Shown here in pieces: positions 25,438 through 35,797 of a DNA stretch of 64,000 bases. The position numbers and the translations under genes are program-made. Source of the DNA: Leifsonia psychrotolerans (lineage in GTDB: Bacteria; Actinomycetota; Actinomycetes; Actinomycetales; Microbacteriaceae). The stretch lies in assembly GCF_013410665.1 (NCBI RefSeq), contig NZ_JACCFM010000001.1:124001-188000 (forward strand), in the 5' to 3' direction. The notes below the pieces were generated by a model. The model was given only the letters and a program-made list of their open reading frames with translations, had not been told where the DNA came from and made no database searches. Within the stretch, counting starts at the first letter, position 1. Every line of letters begins with the position of its first letter.

Positions 25438-28053
25438 GTGTTGTTTTCCTTCGTGAGCAGTGAACGGCCGTCGCGTTTTCGGGTATTTGCTGGGGTGGCG
25501 CTGGCTTTGGCGCTGTCGCTGGGTTTCATTGTGGCGCCGGCGCCGGATGCGGCCATGGCCGCGTCGGCCTTGACGATTTCTGGGCACGTTGACACGCAGG
25601 TCCGGGGGAGTGCCCCGGCGGCGATTCCGGTGGGTGTCGAGTTCGATGTCAATTTGTATGCCGCCGATGCGTCAATTCGGTGGGATGAGACCCCGGTTCG
25701 GTCTGTGCGGGTGCGCGGTGGTGAATCGGGGAACTACAGTTTCGCCGGGTTGTCGCGTGGCACTGTTTATCGTGTGGGGGTGGCGGCGGTTGTGACCAAC
25801 GGCATCCGTTACCATGACGAATTTTGGCCGCGCAAGGGGTCGATGAAAGCCGCCGAGGTGTTGTACCCGCCCGGAGGTAATGCGGCACTGTCGAATCTGA
25901 ACTTCTCGATGATCGCCCGGAACAGCGCGGCGAATCTCACCGGGCGTGTGACGAACCAGGCGAATGTGCCGTTGGGGATTCCGATCGAGGTGACCCTGTA
26001 TGACGTGCAAGACACGTCGTTGGGTGATGAGGCCATGGGCGCGATCGAGCGTGTGACGACGGTCAACGGCAGTTATGGCTTCGATGTGCCGCGAGACGCT
26101 CGATACAAGTTGTCGTTCCGTGATCTTTCCCGTGCTGAAACGGCGCTCGCGTGGAGTGTGTATCCGGCGCCGAGCCGGGAGTTCATCCAGGCTGGTGGGG
26201 CGAGTGCGGTGGACGTGGGTGCGGTCAAGCTCGCGCCGGGCGTGTCAATTTCGGGCACGGTCAACACGCGGACCGCGGGCGGCGTTGCCCCGATCCCGGC
26301 CGGCGTTGATTTTTCGGTGGAGCTTTATGAGCGCTACAGCACGATGGGTTGGTACACGGGCCGCATCGTCGCCCCGGAGATCGCGAATCTGGGCACGGCT
26401 GGCACGTACCGGTTTGTCGGCCTTCCGGCGGGGCAGTACACCGTTGGCTTTACGAAGGCTAAAACCAGCAGCGGAAACTACGACCCGCAGGTGTGGAACA
26501 ACGTGAGCTTCATTGGTGATGCGAGTGCCGTCTACGTCAGCGCCGGCGGCCGTGCAACGGGCATCAACGCCTCGATGGTGGACAACGCACCCCTTCCTCC
26601 GGTGACCGGGGTGACCCCAACCATCACGGGAACTCTCATCGACGGTCAGATTCTGACAGCGAACGTCGGCACCTGGCAGCCTGCGAACGCCACGATAACC
26701 CAGCGCTGGCAGCGGGATGGCACCGTAATTTCGGGCGCTACGTCGACGAAATACACTCTGACAGCGGCGGATGTCGGCAGCCAGATCAGCGTGGACGTCA
26801 CGGGTTCACGCGTCGGATATGGCACGGTGACCAAGGTCTCCGCACCCACCGCAACGATTGCGGCGAAGCTGGGTACGCCGACACCCACGCCGACGCCGAC
26901 GCCGACTGCGACGCCGACTCCGACTGCGACGCCGACTCCGACTCCGACTGCGACGCCGACTCCGACTCCGACTGCGACGCCGACGCCCACGCCCACGCCG
27001 ACACCCACGCCGACTGCGACGCCGACGCCGACTGCGACGCCGACGCCGACTGCGACGCCGACGCCGACTGCGACGCCGACGCCGACTGCGACGCCGACTC
27101 CGACGCCCACGCCCACGCCGACACCCACGCCGACTCCGACGCCGGCCCCGTGGAGTCCCGTCGTCACGCGCATTTCGGGTGAGGATCGGTATGCGACGGC
27201 CGTTGCGATCTCGCGCGCTGGTTTCGCGACGTCGGCTCCGGTCGTTTACATTGTGACGGGCACGAACTACCCGGATGCGCTCGGGGCGGCCCCGGCGGCG
27301 ACGAAGGAGGGTGGGCCGTTGCTTTTGACGCAGCCGACCGAGCTTCCGGCGTCGGTGCGGGCCGAGATCACGCGTGTGAAGCCGGGAAAGATCGTGGTTG
27401 TCGGGGGTACTGCGGCGGTGTCGAACGGTGTTCTGGCCGAGTTGAAGGAGCTTGCGCCGACGGTGAAACGGGTCGCGGGTGTCGACCGGTTTGACACGGC
27501 TCGGCAGGTTGTCGCGCAGGCGTTTTCCGGTTCGGTGTCATTGGCCTATGTTGCGACCGGGCTGAACTATCCCGATGCGTTGTCGGCGTCGGCTGCAGCG
27601 GGGGCTCGTGGTGTGCCGGTGCTTTTGGTCAACGGTGGTGCCGCCCGTGCTGACGCGGCGACGACAGCGCTGTTGACGAAGCTCAGAGCGACTCGGATCA
27701 CTGTCGTCGGTGGGAAAGCGGCGGTTGCTGACGGTATCGTGTCGTCGTTGACGGGTGTTGGAACGGTCACTCGCATTTCAGGAACCGATCGGTTTGACAC
27801 CTCGCAGAAGATCAACAAGGCTGCGTTCACGAGTGTGAAGAGCGCCTACTTCGCGACCGGGTTTCAGTTCCCTGACGCGCTTGCTGGTGCGGCGCTGGCG
27901 GGTGCCAAGGGAGCGCCGCTCTACGTGGTGCAGCCGGCGTGCGTGCCGGCCGGGATCCGCGGGGATCTAACGGCCTTTGCTCCGAAGACAATCACATTGA
28001 TCGGCGGGCGTTCCGCACTCTCCGAGCGGGTCGCAAGGCTCACCCGCTGCTAG
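25438..28053 (+). CDS. Wall-anchored surface protein: Ig-like repeat, Thr-Pro linker, three CWB2 domains
   Basis: An 871-residue protein starting only 12 bases after the previous stop. The N-terminal ~380 residues nearly copy its neighbour. One Ig-like repeat follows (about 385-475), then a linker of about 95 residues made of TP and TATP units, then three cell-wall-binding repeat 2 domains ([32 protein letters not shown] and [16 protein letters not shown], each with a YPDAL/FPDAL block). CWB2 repeats bind secondary wall polymers non-covalently, so this form should be surface bound. The start is GTG at 25438 or 25453; neither has a good ribosome site, so expression may depend on translational coupling. 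Confidence 0.87.
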   Translation: MLFSFVSSERPSRFRVFAGVALALALSLGFIVAPAPDAAMAASALTISGHVDTQVRGSAPAAIPVGVEFDVNLYAADASIRWDETPVRSVRVRGGESGNYSFAGLSRGTVYRVGVAAVVTNGIRYHDEFWPRKGSMKAAEVLYPPGGNAALSNLNFSMIARNSAANLTGRVTNQANVPLGIPIEVTLYDVQDTSLGDEAMGAIERVTTVNGSYGFDVPRDARYKLSFRDLSRAETALAWSVYPAPSREFIQAGGASAVDVGAVKLAPGVSISGTVNTRTAGGVAPIPAGVDFSVELYERYSTMGWYTGRIVAPEIANLGTAGTYRFVGLPAGQYTVGFTKAKTSSGNYDPQVWNNVSFIGDASAVYVSAGGRATGINASMVDNAPLPPVTGVTPTITGTLIDGQILTANVGTWQPANATITQRWQRDGTVISGATSTKYTLTAADVGSQISVDVTGSRVGYGTVTKVSAPTATIAAKLGTPTPTPTPTPTATPTPTATPTPTPTATPTPTPTATPTPTPTPTPTPTATPTPTATPTPTATPTPTATPTPTATPTPTPTPTPTPTPTPTPAPWSPVVTRISGEDRYATAVAISRAGFATSAPVVYIVTGTNYPDALGAAPAATKEGGPLLLTQPTELPASVRAEITRVKPGKIVVVGGTAAVSNGVLAELKELAPTVKRVAGVDRFDTARQVVAQAFSGSVSLAYVATGLNYPDALSASAAAGARGVPVLLVNGGAARADAATTALLTKLRATRITVVGGKAAVADGIVSSLTGVGTVTRISGTDRFDTSQKINKAAFTSVKSAYFATGFQFPDALAGAALAGAKGAPLYVVQPACVPAGIRGDLTAFAPKTITLIGGRSALSERVARLTRC
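25463..26580 (+). repeat. 1118-bp direct duplication, copy 2
   Basis: This is the partner of 23189-24306. The match begins at AACGGCCGTCGCG, just inside the signal peptide, so copy 2 lacks the original start codon, ribosome site and promoter, and uses a new short leader (LFSFVSS). The match ends at GCCTCGATGGTG. Confidence 0.95.
26881..27145 (+). repeat. Low-complexity Thr-Pro linker-coding repeat
   Basis: About 265 bases of ACGCCGAC/ACTCCGAC/GCGACG units code for (TP)n and (TATP)n. It forms an extended, probably glycosylatable spacer between the Ig-like repeat and the wall-binding domains, and the repeat is prone to slippage. Confidence 0.95.
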
Positions 28054-28249
28054 CATCACCCAGTATTGCACACCGGGGGTGAGCGGCTTTCCCGACGCTT
28101 ACTGCCGGTGTCGGTGGGGCGTGGCTGTGTCGTGACGCGGGCGGACGTACACTGAAACAGACGCGACTGAATTCACTCGGGTTGCACAGATCTAGGTCTC
28201 GACATTCCGGCAGCGTCGTGAATGCGCCTTCCGATCCCCCCAGGAGACC

Positions 28250-29938
28250 ATGTCTACTTTTGACCGCGCGGACTCGCTCGCGACATCCGGAAGCCTTGGC
28301 GAACCCCGGGTCGCCGCCGACCCGACGACGACCGCAACCGGATCGATGCCGGTTCTGTCGCTCAGCGCCGAGCCCGAGCCGGTGCTCGTCACTGTCGACC
28401 CACGCACGCGCCGTTTTGACCGTGACGATGTGGTCGTGCGCAAAGGCGAGATCGCCCTGGTGAACGGACACTACACACCGCACGAATCGATGGCGAAAGA
28501 CCTCGTGGCTGTGCACGATGCCCTCGAGCAGGCTGGCATCGACTTTCTGTTGGTGCGCGGTGACCACAACCGGCTGGTAATCGCCGTCGACCGGTCGAAG
28601 CGCGCGACGATTTCCCGGGCTCTCTCCGCGGCCTTCGCCGAGGAGCCGTTTTATGCCAAGCCCGCTGACGGCACGCAGGCGCAGCCGTTGCTCATCGCCG
28701 ACGGCGCCCTGGCGACCCTGCGTCGGTGTGCGGTCTTTCGGGTCTACCGCCCACGTATCGAACCGATCGGGCGGTTGCGTTACGGCGCAGAGACCGCTTT
28801 CCAACTGGAATTCTGGCGGTTCGACGACGACGAGATCATCGCGCCGGTCGAGAATGCGCTGATGCGCACTCGGCTGCTGCGCTCCGAGGCACGCGAGACC
28901 ACCGTTGTGCTGTACAACCGGGAGTGGCGCACCCTGCGCAGCATGTTCGACGATCTCGCCAGTGACGTGAGCTTCGACATTGACATGGTCTTCTCCTGGG
29001 TTGACGGCTCGTCGGCCGATTTCCAACGTGAACGTGCACTGCGGATGGAATCTCACCAGGTGGGGGAGGGCGACGACTCCGATGCGCGCTTTCGTCAGAT
29101 CGACGAGCTCAAGTACGCGCTCCGCAGCGTTTACCTCTTTGCGCCGTGGGTGCGTCGCATCTTCATCGCCACGGATTCACCCGCTCCGGTCTGGCTCGCG
29201 GATCACCCGCGGGTCACGATCATGCGCAGCGAAGAGTTCTTTGCCGACCCGAGCGTGCTGCCCACCCACAATTCGCACGCGGTCGAGAGCCAACTCCACA
29301 ACATCCCTGGCATTGCCGAGCACTTCTTGTATTCCAATGACGACATGTTCTTTGGTCGCCCGGTGGGTCCGGAGATGTTCTTCTCGCCGGGCGGGATCAC
29401 CAAGTTCATCGAGGCCCCCACGCGCATCGGGCTCGGCGAGAACGACCCGAGTCGAAGCGGGTTTGAGAATGCCGCCCGAGTGAACCGGGCGCTGCTGCTC
29501 GAACGCTTCGGGAAAGTCACCACGCGCCATCTTGAACACACTGCGGCGCCCCTGTGCAAGAGCGTCATGAACGAGTTGGAGCAGGAGTTCCCCGACGACT
29601 TCGCACGCACCGCCGCGAGCCGCTTCCGGTCGGCGACCGATATCTCGGTAACAAACTCGCTGTACCACTACTACGCACTGATGACCGGTCGGGCGGTGGC
29701 GCAAACGCAAGCGCGTTCGCTCTACATTGAAACCACGCTGAAGCGCGCTTTGCGGCAGATGGACAAGCTGCGCAAGCGCCGCGATCAAGACATGTTCTGC
29801 CTCAATGACGGCAGCTTTCCCGAGATCTCCGACGAGGTGCGACGCGAGGCTGTCACCGAGTTCCTCGAACTGTACTTTCCGTTCCCCGCACCGTGGGAGC
29901 GGCCGGCGGCGCCGAGCGAGGCCGACTACCCGCTGTAG
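28250..29938 (+). CDS. Stealth-family protein (sugar-phosphate transferase for capsule or wall glycan)
   Basis: A 562-residue protein with the Stealth conserved regions in order: CR1 [15 protein letters not shown] (about 244-258), CR2 [34 protein letters not shown]3 [35 protein letters not shown], and CR4 near the C-terminus ([10 protein letters not shown]). Members transfer hexose-1-phosphate to build phosphodiester-linked glycans, as in N-acetylglucosamine-1-phosphate transferase and Neisseria capsule synthesis. About 240 residues precede CR1, longer than minimal members. The ribosome site is AGGAGA before the ATG. No other capsule genes were seen beside it. Its 3' end overlaps the convergent phosphodiesterase gene by 13 bases. 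Confidence 0.9.
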   Translation: MSTFDRADSLATSGSLGEPRVAADPTTTATGSMPVLSLSAEPEPVLVTVDPRTRRFDRDDVVVRKGEIALVNGHYTPHESMAKDLVAVHDALEQAGIDFLLVRGDHNRLVIAVDRSKRATISRALSAAFAEEPFYAKPADGTQAQPLLIADGALATLRRCAVFRVYRPRIEPIGRLRYGAETAFQLEFWRFDDDEIIAPVENALMRTRLLRSEARETTVVLYNREWRTLRSMFDDLASDVSFDIDMVFSWVDGSSADFQRERALRMESHQVGEGDDSDARFRQIDELKYALRSVYLFAPWVRRIFIATDSPAPVWLADHPRVTIMRSEEFFADPSVLPTHNSHAVESQLHNIPGIAEHFLYSNDDMFFGRPVGPEMFFSPGGITKFIEAPTRIGLGENDPSRSGFENAARVNRALLLERFGKVTTRHLEHTAAPLCKSVMNELEQEFPDDFARTAASRFRSATDISVTNSLYHYYALMTGRAVAQTQARSLYIETTLKRALRQMDKLRKRRDQDMFCLNDGSFPEISDEVRREAVTEFLELYFPFPAPWERPAAPSEADYPL

Positions 29939-30867
29939 ACAGGAATCGGGGTGGTCAGCGGCGGAACCGGTGCCGGTGGCAGGGTCCCGGCGGGCAGGAT
30001 CTCAATTCCGGATTCGGCCAACCGTCGGGCGCTTTCGTGCGCATCGATGAAATCAAGTTCCGGATGGCTGCCGAGCGGCACGACAGAATGCACGACGGTA
30101 TCGGCATAGAGGTGCACCAGGTTGAACGCGCGGGCGGCATCCTGACCTCGGGTGCCGCCCGCGGGCACCGTCAGATCTTGCGTGTAACAGGTGGCCGACG
30201 CGACCGACACGGGGATTCCCGCAAACGTAGCGGCTGAGGAGTAGTGCAAATGACCGGCCAGGATGCTGCGCACATCGGTTCCGCGCAGCACCTCGGCCAG
30301 CGGGGCTTGATCGCGCAGCTCCACCGAAACCGCGAGGTCGAGCACGCTCGGCACCGGCGGATGGTGCATGGCCAGGATCGTTCCGTCGGGTGCCGGAACC
30401 CGCAGTTGTTCACGTAACCAGACCAGCTGGTCGGTCGTGATTTCGCCGTGGTGGTGGCCGGGCACCGTGGTGTCGAGAGTGATGATGCGCAGTCCGTCGA
30501 TGAAGACGACGTCGTCGATCGGGTGCGTCGCGGGAAGTTCTCCGAGCAGCGAGGTACGAAAAACCGCCCGATCGTCGTGATTGCCCATCACCCAGATCAC
30601 CCGGGCGCCCAGTCGCTCGGCCGCCGGCTCGACGATCTCGCGGAGGCGGTCATACGCCTGCGGCTCGCCTTTATCGGCCAGATCGCCCGTGATGATGAGG
30701 GCCTCGGGCCGGGCCCCCGAGGCTTCGACCTCGGCAAAGAGTTGGGCCAGGTGTGCGGCGCTGTCGACACGATCGTACAGTCGCCGGTCACCGGCCAGCA
30801 GGTGAGTGTCACTGAGATGGAGCAGAAAATGGTCCGGCCTCGGATATTCGGCCGTTCGAATGCTCAC
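29926..30867 (-). CDS. Metallophosphoesterase, 3',5'-cyclic-AMP phosphodiesterase CpdA-like
   Basis: A 313-residue calcineurin-type phosphoesterase. Metal-binding motifs are visible: LHLSDTHLL (D-x-H), ITGDLADKG (GD), WVMGNHDDR (GNHD), LAMHHPPV, and [11 protein letters not shown] (GH-x-H). The open frame extends to 30966, but the GTG at 30867 is preferred because AGAGGA lies 6 bases upstream; an ATG at 30882 is the alternative. The substrate could be a cyclic nucleotide or a phospholipid head group. It lies downstream of an OsmC gene on the same strand, 125 bases apart. Confidence 0.85.
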   Translation of the reverse strand: MSIRTAEYPRPDHFLLHLSDTHLLAGDRRLYDRVDSAAHLAQLFAEVEASGARPEALIITGDLADKGEPQAYDRLREIVEPAAERLGARVIWVMGNHDDRAVFRTSLLGELPATHPIDDVVFIDGLRIITLDTTVPGHHHGEITTDQLVWLREQLRVPAPDGTILAMHHPPVPSVLDLAVSVELRDQAPLAEVLRGTDVRSILAGHLHYSSAATFAGIPVSVASATCYTQDLTVPAGGTRGQDAARAFNLVHLYADTVVHSVVPLGSHPELDFIDAHESARRLAESGIEILPAGTLPPAPVPPLTTPIPVYSG

Positions 30868-30992
30868 GCGATTCCTCTTCATGTCGGCGTGCGCCCCCAG
30901 AATGTGAGAGTGCTGCGGTACACCAAGTATTCGACCAGACGTTCTTGAACATTCGGTGTACGCCACGCAGGCGACGCAGAGGGAAAAGGCCT

Positions 30993-31541
30993 CTAATTGG
31001 CGACGAGTGTCACCGTGACCGGGGTCGGGTTGGCGAAGAGGTCGAGAACGGGGCAGTGGCTGTCCACGGCGGCATGCAGCTGTGCGTAGCGTTCGTCGGA
31101 TTCGGGACCCGTCACCCGCACGGTGAGCCGTACGGCGGAGAAACCGGGCCGCACGCTCTCGTCGACGCCGAACAGCCCACGCACATCGAGGTCGCCTTCG
31201 GCAGTGGCGGTGATCGAATCCAGTCGAATCCCGAGGTTCTGGGCGTAGAGCCGGTACACCACGATCTGGCAGGAGATGAGCGCACCCAGCGCGTATTCGA
31301 CCGGGCTGGGTGCGATGTCGTCACCGGCCAACGCTGCCGGTTCGTCGACGAAGAAGACCTGGGCGCCGACGGTGATACGGCTGGCGACGGACCCTTCGCC
31401 CTCGCCGGAGACCCGTGTGGTCAGCTGTGCACTGTCGACATTGGCGCGGATCCGTTCGGACCAGGCCGCACCCGCGGCAGTGAGGCGTTCGGCGCGCTCG
31501 GCGGCGGAGACGGTGGGGACGGAATCGACGAGAAGGCTCAT
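30993..31541 (-). CDS. OsmC family protein
   Basis: A 182-residue peroxide-reductase-fold protein. It has the family features [24 protein letters not shown] (with the first Cys) and [23 protein letters not shown] (with the second), the two cysteines used for organic-peroxide or persulfide reduction. The ATG at 31541 gives the full family length; the open frame to 31886 overlaps the divergent gene and was rejected. A weak AGAAAGAAG ribosome site precedes the start. Confidence 0.9.
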   Translation of the reverse strand: MSLLVDSVPTVSAAERAERLTAAGAAWSERIRANVDSAQLTTRVSGEGEGSVASRITVGAQVFFVDEPAALAGDDIAPSPVEYALGALISCQIVVYRLYAQNLGIRLDSITATAEGDLDVRGLFGVDESVRPGFSAVRLTVRVTGPESDERYAQLHAAVDSHCPVLDLFANPTPVTVTLVAN

Positions 31542-31694
31542 GATCTTCTTTCTGAGAGGGAGCGAGGGCAGAGTCACAGAGTAAGAACCCGAGCTGCTCC
31601 CGCGCAACGGAGCCAGACATCTGGCGTAACGAAGGCTGTCAACCCGGCGACGGGCTGTGAGGAGTCCCCCATCTGGTTGTGGCACTCTTGGTTC

Positions 31695-32525
31695 GTGCGC
31701 ACCCTCTCGACCTCCAGCCCGACCCGGTATCTTGCCGGGGCGTTCGGTGCCCCGGTCGCTTTCGTCGGTCTGTATGCATTCTTTGTGCGCAGCTACAGCG
31801 GTCAGATCGTCGATCAGCTGGCCTTTGACGGCGCAGATTTCGGTTCTCGCAGCGTCACTCCGGTGGCCGAGACCCTCCTCGACCAAGTGCCGTTGGTCTC
31901 GGCCGTGATCGGGCTGGTTCTCACCCTGGTCATCGCGCTCGCCCGCCGCAATTGGGTCACCTTGCTGGTCGCCGTCTGTGTCGCCGGCGCCGCCGTCTCC
32001 ACGACTCAGATCCTGAAATACGGCGTGCTGTCCCGACCGGATCTGGGGGTGTCTGGCTACGCCAGCAACTCATTCCCTTCGGGGCATACGACGGTTGCCG
32101 CGGCATCCGCCCTCGCCGTCTTTCTCGTTTCGAGCCCCCGCTTTCGGCCCATGGTGGGCGCGTGGGGCTCGGCCTTCGCCGTGGCCGCGGGGCTGTCGAC
32201 GGTGGCGAATCAATGGCATCGCCCCAGCGATGTGATTGCCGGACTGCTCGTCGTCGCCTTCTGGGGGTGCGTCGCCGGCGTCGTTCTCGCGAGCCTGCCC
32301 GGCCGGGGGCTTGCGATCGCCCGCCCCTGGCGCGCGGGACGGCTGATCTTGCTGATTGCTCCGTTCGCGCTCGTCACTGCCCTGGCGTTTCTCATCACGG
32401 TGTCGCGGGCCACTTCCGACTCGACGGAAACGCTGATCGCCTACATCGGAGGCATGGCGGCCATCGTCGCGGCTGGTTTCGCGCTCGCCGTCGTGGGAAC
32501 CCGTCTGTTCATCCGCCTGCCGTAA
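31695..32525 (+). CDS. PAP2-superfamily membrane phosphatase
   Basis: A 276-residue integral membrane protein with about seven helices. The acid-phosphatase signature is complete: KYGVLSRPDL (K-x6-RP), FPSGHTTVAAA (PSGH), and STVANQWHRPSDVIAG (S-x-x-x-x-x-W-H-x3-D type). It probably dephosphorylates a lipid phosphate or undecaprenyl pyrophosphate at the outer face. The start is GTG at 31695; the longer open frame upstream runs antisense to OsmC. It is divergent from OsmC across about 150 bases, with no operon partner downstream. Confidence 0.87.
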   Translation: MRTLSTSSPTRYLAGAFGAPVAFVGLYAFFVRSYSGQIVDQLAFDGADFGSRSVTPVAETLLDQVPLVSAVIGLVLTLVIALARRNWVTLLVAVCVAGAAVSTTQILKYGVLSRPDLGVSGYASNSFPSGHTTVAAASALAVFLVSSPRFRPMVGAWGSAFAVAAGLSTVANQWHRPSDVIAGLLVVAFWGCVAGVVLASLPGRGLAIARPWRAGRLILLIAPFALVTALAFLITVSRATSDSTETLIAYIGGMAAIVAAGFALAVVGTRLFIRLP

Positions 32526-32605
32526 CCTCATTCGCCTGCCGTAACCGGACGGTCCGCCGAAAAATCGGGGGTGCCGCCCGGCGGATGCGCGTGCAACACT
32601 GAGCT

Positions 32606-33760
32606 ATGGCCGTCACATTGCGTGCACTCCAGACCGCGATTCCTCCAACGATCCTGGTGCAAGACCAGGTCCGCGATGTTTTCGTCGCCCAACCAGGACT
32701 CAGCCGCCTCGCCCAACGCCTCGTCGCAACCTCGTTCAACATGTCGGGGATCGAGACCCGGCGCACGGTGATTTCGGAGCTCTCGCTCGAGGCCGATGTC
32801 GAGAATCCTCAGTTCTATGACCCGGCGACTTCGGAGTTGCTGGCACCGAGCACCCGGGTGCGCAATGAGCTGTACATCGTCGAAGCCACGAAGCTCTTCG
32901 TCGAGGCCGGGAGACTCGCGCTGCAGAACTGTCCGGGGATCGAGGCGGCCGACGTCACACATGTGGTGACCGTCTCCTGCACGGGCTTCTATGCGCCGGG
33001 CCCCGACTATATGCTCGTGCGGGAGTTGGGGCTCTCTCCCTCTACCCAGCGTTACCATCTCGGTTTCATGGGCTGTTATGCGGCGATGCCCGCGTTGCGC
33101 ACGGCGAAACAGTTTGTCGAAGCCGACCCGAACGCCGTCGTGCTCGTGGTCAGTGCCGAGCTGTGCTCCTTGCACCTGCGCACCTCCAACGATCCCGACA
33201 CCATCGTGGCTTCCTCGCTGTTCGCCGACGGCGCCGCAGCGGGAATCGTGAGTGCCCGCCCACCCGCGCCGGGCGAGACCGCTCTTCACCTCGACGTCTT
33301 CGAGACTGTGATCACCCCAGTCGGCGAAGGCGACATGGCCTGGAAGATCGGCGACGAAGGGTTTGAAATGGTGCTGAGCAGCTATGTGCCTCACATCATC
33401 GATGAACATATCGAAGGGGCCCTCACACCGCTGTTGGCGCAGGATGCCACGCTGCGCGAGTGCATTGCTCCGGGCGGACGGCTCGATGTCGCGACAGACA
33501 TCGCACACTGGGCGATCCACCCCGGGGGGCGCAGCATTCTCGATAAAACCGAGGCGAAGTTGGAACTGCGTGAGGAACAGCTGGCACCGTCCCGCGAGAT
33601 CCTGCGCCGCTACGGCAATATGTCGAGTGCAACGGTGCTGTTCGTCTTGAAGGCGATCGTCGATGCCCCGACCGTTGCCGACGGCGAGCGGGTCTGCGCA
33701 CTGGCCTTCGGTCCGGGACTCACTGTCGAATCCGGCCTGCTCACCGTGGCGCGCGGGTAA
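32606..33760 (+). CDS. Type III polyketide synthase (chalcone/alkylresorcinol synthase-like)
   Basis: A 384-residue ketosynthase homodimer subunit. The catalytic triad is clear: Cys125 in VTVSCTGFYAPG, His305 in HWAIHPGGRSILD, and Asn338 in RRYGNMSSATVLF. It condenses malonyl-CoA onto a starter CoA without an acyl carrier protein. With the downstream methyltransferase (14-base gap) and flavin monooxygenase (8-base overlap) it forms a three-gene cassette like srsABC of Streptomyces griseus, which makes methylated phenolic lipids and quinones. The starter, and hence the product, cannot be read from sequence; tetrahydroxynaphthalene synthesis is an alternative. Confidence 0.92.
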   Translation: MAVTLRALQTAIPPTILVQDQVRDVFVAQPGLSRLAQRLVATSFNMSGIETRRTVISELSLEADVENPQFYDPATSELLAPSTRVRNELYIVEATKLFVEAGRLALQNCPGIEAADVTHVVTVSCTGFYAPGPDYMLVRELGLSPSTQRYHLGFMGCYAAMPALRTAKQFVEADPNAVVLVVSAELCSLHLRTSNDPDTIVASSLFADGAAAGIVSARPPAPGETALHLDVFETVITPVGEGDMAWKIGDEGFEMVLSSYVPHIIDEHIEGALTPLLAQDATLRECIAPGGRLDVATDIAHWAIHPGGRSILDKTEAKLELREEQLAPSREILRRYGNMSSATVLFVLKAIVDAPTVADGERVCALAFGPGLTVESGLLTVARG

Positions 33761-33774
33761 GGACGGCGAGGAGC

Positions 33775-34491
33775 ATGCGGTCCTTGCGGGTGCGGGACGA
33801 CGACGCCGTCGAGCTCATGGATAGCCCCGACTGTGACCCCGTGCGCCTCGAACGCACCTACGCGAGCTTTCCCGTCGTCAACGCGGTGGTCTCGGGCTGG
33901 CGACAGATCTATCGACGCGACATCCGCCCGCTGCTGCACGTCGACCAGCCGCGCACACTGCTCGATATCGGTGCGGGAGGCGGCGATCTCGCCCGGTCGC
34001 TGACGACGTGGGCGCGACAGGACGGGCTGCGGTTGCATGTGACGGCCATCGATCCGGATGCGCGGGCTCACACCTATGCGCTTGCGCAGCCGGCACAGCC
34101 CGGCTTGACCTTTCGACGTGCGTTCAGCTCGGAGCTGGTTGGTGAGGGCGCCCGTTTCGACATCGTCGTCTCGAATCATGTTCTCCATCACCTGACCGCG
34201 CGCGAGCTGGGCGGGCTGCTGTTCGACTCGGAACGGCTCTGTCGGCAGGTGGTTCTGCACGCCGACATCGAACGCAGCCGGCTGGGCTACCTGGGGTTCG
34301 GGTTGGCAACCTGGCCCTTCTTTCGCGACTCTTACATTCGCCCCGACGGCCTCACCTCGATCAGGCGCAGCTTCACGGTCGACGAATTACGCGCGGTGCT
34401 GACTGTGGCCGGACTGTCGAGGTGGTGGGTGACTCGGGAGGTGCCATCCCGCTACCTGCTGCGTTATTCCACGGGGGGCACGGGTGCCTGA
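33775..34491 (+). CDS. Class I SAM-dependent methyltransferase of the type III PKS cassette
   Basis: A 238-residue methyltransferase with SAM motif I LLDIGAGGGDLARSL (about 61-75), the acidic loop VTAIDPDARA, and motif IV FDIVVSNHVLHHL. GGCGAGGAGC precedes the ATG. It lies 14 bases after the polyketide synthase and overlaps the monooxygenase by 8 bases. By analogy with SrsB it may methylate the polyketide resorcinol ring, but that is inference from position. Confidence 0.88.
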   Translation: MRSLRVRDDDAVELMDSPDCDPVRLERTYASFPVVNAVVSGWRQIYRRDIRPLLHVDQPRTLLDIGAGGGDLARSLTTWARQDGLRLHVTAIDPDARAHTYALAQPAQPGLTFRRAFSSELVGEGARFDIVVSNHVLHHLTARELGGLLFDSERLCRQVVLHADIERSRLGYLGFGLATWPFFRDSYIRPDGLTSIRRSFTVDELRAVLTVAGLSRWWVTREVPSRYLLRYSTGGTGA

Positions 34492-35758
34492 CTCTCCCGA
34501 TGCGGAGGCTCGTCTGCGCGACGTCATCATCGTCGGTGCAGGCCCGGTTGGCATGATGCTGGCCTGCCAACTCGCGGTGCGCGGACTCGACATTGTCGTG
34601 GTGGAACGGCGCACCGAGCCGTCGCTGTTGTCGCGGGCGATCGGTATCCATCCGCCTGGGCTGCGTGCTCTCGAACAGATCGGGGTACTCGACGACCTGC
34701 TGGCCGACGCGGTGAAGATCTCCGAGGGCGAGGTCAGTTGCGACGGAGCCCTGATGGGGCGGCTCTCATTCACGCGAGTCGGTGGGCGGCATCCGTTCGT
34801 TGCCGCCCTGCCCCAGTACGAGACGGAGTCGCTACTGCGCGCACGTTTTGCCCAGCTCTGTCCCGGCGGTTTGCGCGAGGGGGTGACGGTTTCAGGCCTC
34901 CTCGATCAGGGGGACCGTGTGGAGTTACACACCACCGACGTCGGATCCGGCACCGAGTCGGGAGTCCGCTCGTTCTGCGGGCGCTTCGTCGTCGGCGCTG
35001 ACGGCGCACGCAGTCGGGTGCGGGCAGCGGCGGGAATCGGCTGGCGTACCTACGGGCGGGGCGCGAGCTATCTGATGGCGGACCTCGCCGACCGGGGAGT
35101 TCGAAGCAGTACCGCCCGGTTGTTCTTCGAACGCGCGGGAGTGGTCGAGTCGTTCCCTCTGCCCGCGGGTCGACGCCGCTGGGTGGCGTTGACGGAAAGT
35201 CTCATGCTGGATTCCTCCGTCAGCGACCTGGCAGCCCTCATTCGCGATCGTGTGGGAGAGGATGCCGTCGGTCGCGGTGGCGGCACGACTCCGGACGGTG
35301 CTGACGGTGCTTCCGATGTTGCACGGGCGGCCGGCGATCGACGCGCGCCCGCGAGTGCGTTCGCGGTGCAGCAGCGTCTGGCCGACCGCATGGTCTCGGG
35401 TCGGGTGGTGCTCGTCGGGGATGCCGCGCACGAGATCAGCCCGATCGGAGGGCAGGGCATGAACCTCGGCTGGCTCGACGCTGTCGCGCTCGCCCCGGTG
35501 CTCGAGTTGGCGCTGCAACCGGGACCGAGCGACCAGCGCGCCGCGGCTGCCGCACGTGCTGCGGCGGCGCTCGCCGGGTACGAGCGTACGCGTCTGCGTG
35601 CAGCGCGCATGGCGGTGCGGCAGGCCGGCTTCAATATGGCCATGGGGCGCCCGGCCACTGGCATCCGTCTGACGGCGCGGAACGCGCTCGTGCGCACTCT
35701 GGCGCTGCCGCCGACCCGTGGCCTGCTCGCCCGGGCGTTCACGATGCGCTGGCTCTGA
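34484..35758 (+). CDS. FAD-dependent monooxygenase (aromatic hydroxylase type)
   Basis: A 424-residue flavoprotein. It has a Rossmann start VIIVGAGPVGMMLACQLAVRGLDIVVVERR, the FVVGADGARSRVR motif, and GDAAHEISPIGGQGMNLGWLDA for FAD ribose binding, the standard p-hydroxybenzoate hydroxylase set. GTG is the start, with GGGGGG upstream. It overlaps the methyltransferase by 8 bases, so translation is coupled. In the phenolic-lipid model it would hydroxylate the ring towards a quinone, the role of SrsC. Confidence 0.9.
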   Translation: MPDSPDAEARLRDVIIVGAGPVGMMLACQLAVRGLDIVVVERRTEPSLLSRAIGIHPPGLRALEQIGVLDDLLADAVKISEGEVSCDGALMGRLSFTRVGGRHPFVAALPQYETESLLRARFAQLCPGGLREGVTVSGLLDQGDRVELHTTDVGSGTESGVRSFCGRFVVGADGARSRVRAAAGIGWRTYGRGASYLMADLADRGVRSSTARLFFERAGVVESFPLPAGRRRWVALTESLMLDSSVSDLAALIRDRVGEDAVGRGGGTTPDGADGASDVARAAGDRRAPASAFAVQQRLADRMVSGRVVLVGDAAHEISPIGGQGMNLGWLDAVALAPVLELALQPGPSDQRAAAAARAAAALAGYERTRLRAARMAVRQAGFNMAMGRPATGIRLTARNALVRTLALPPTRGLLARAFTMRWL

Positions 35759-35797
35759 CGCGCGCGTTGCTCGGGAAAATGGTGGGCGGGGCGCTCG

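Noticed and set aside
23971..25587. A 538-codon minus-strand frame opposite the first surface protein
   Set aside because: Arises from the repetitive coding sequence of the Ig-like repeats; no start context or domain.
26881..27145. Possible CRISPR-like array in the repetitive tract
   Set aside because: The units are short, contiguous and in frame as Thr-Pro codons; there are no spacers or cas genes.
32510..32565. CGCCTGCCGTAACC direct repeat after the PAP2 gene
   Set aside because: Only two short copies spanning a stop codon; probably a small local duplication without function.
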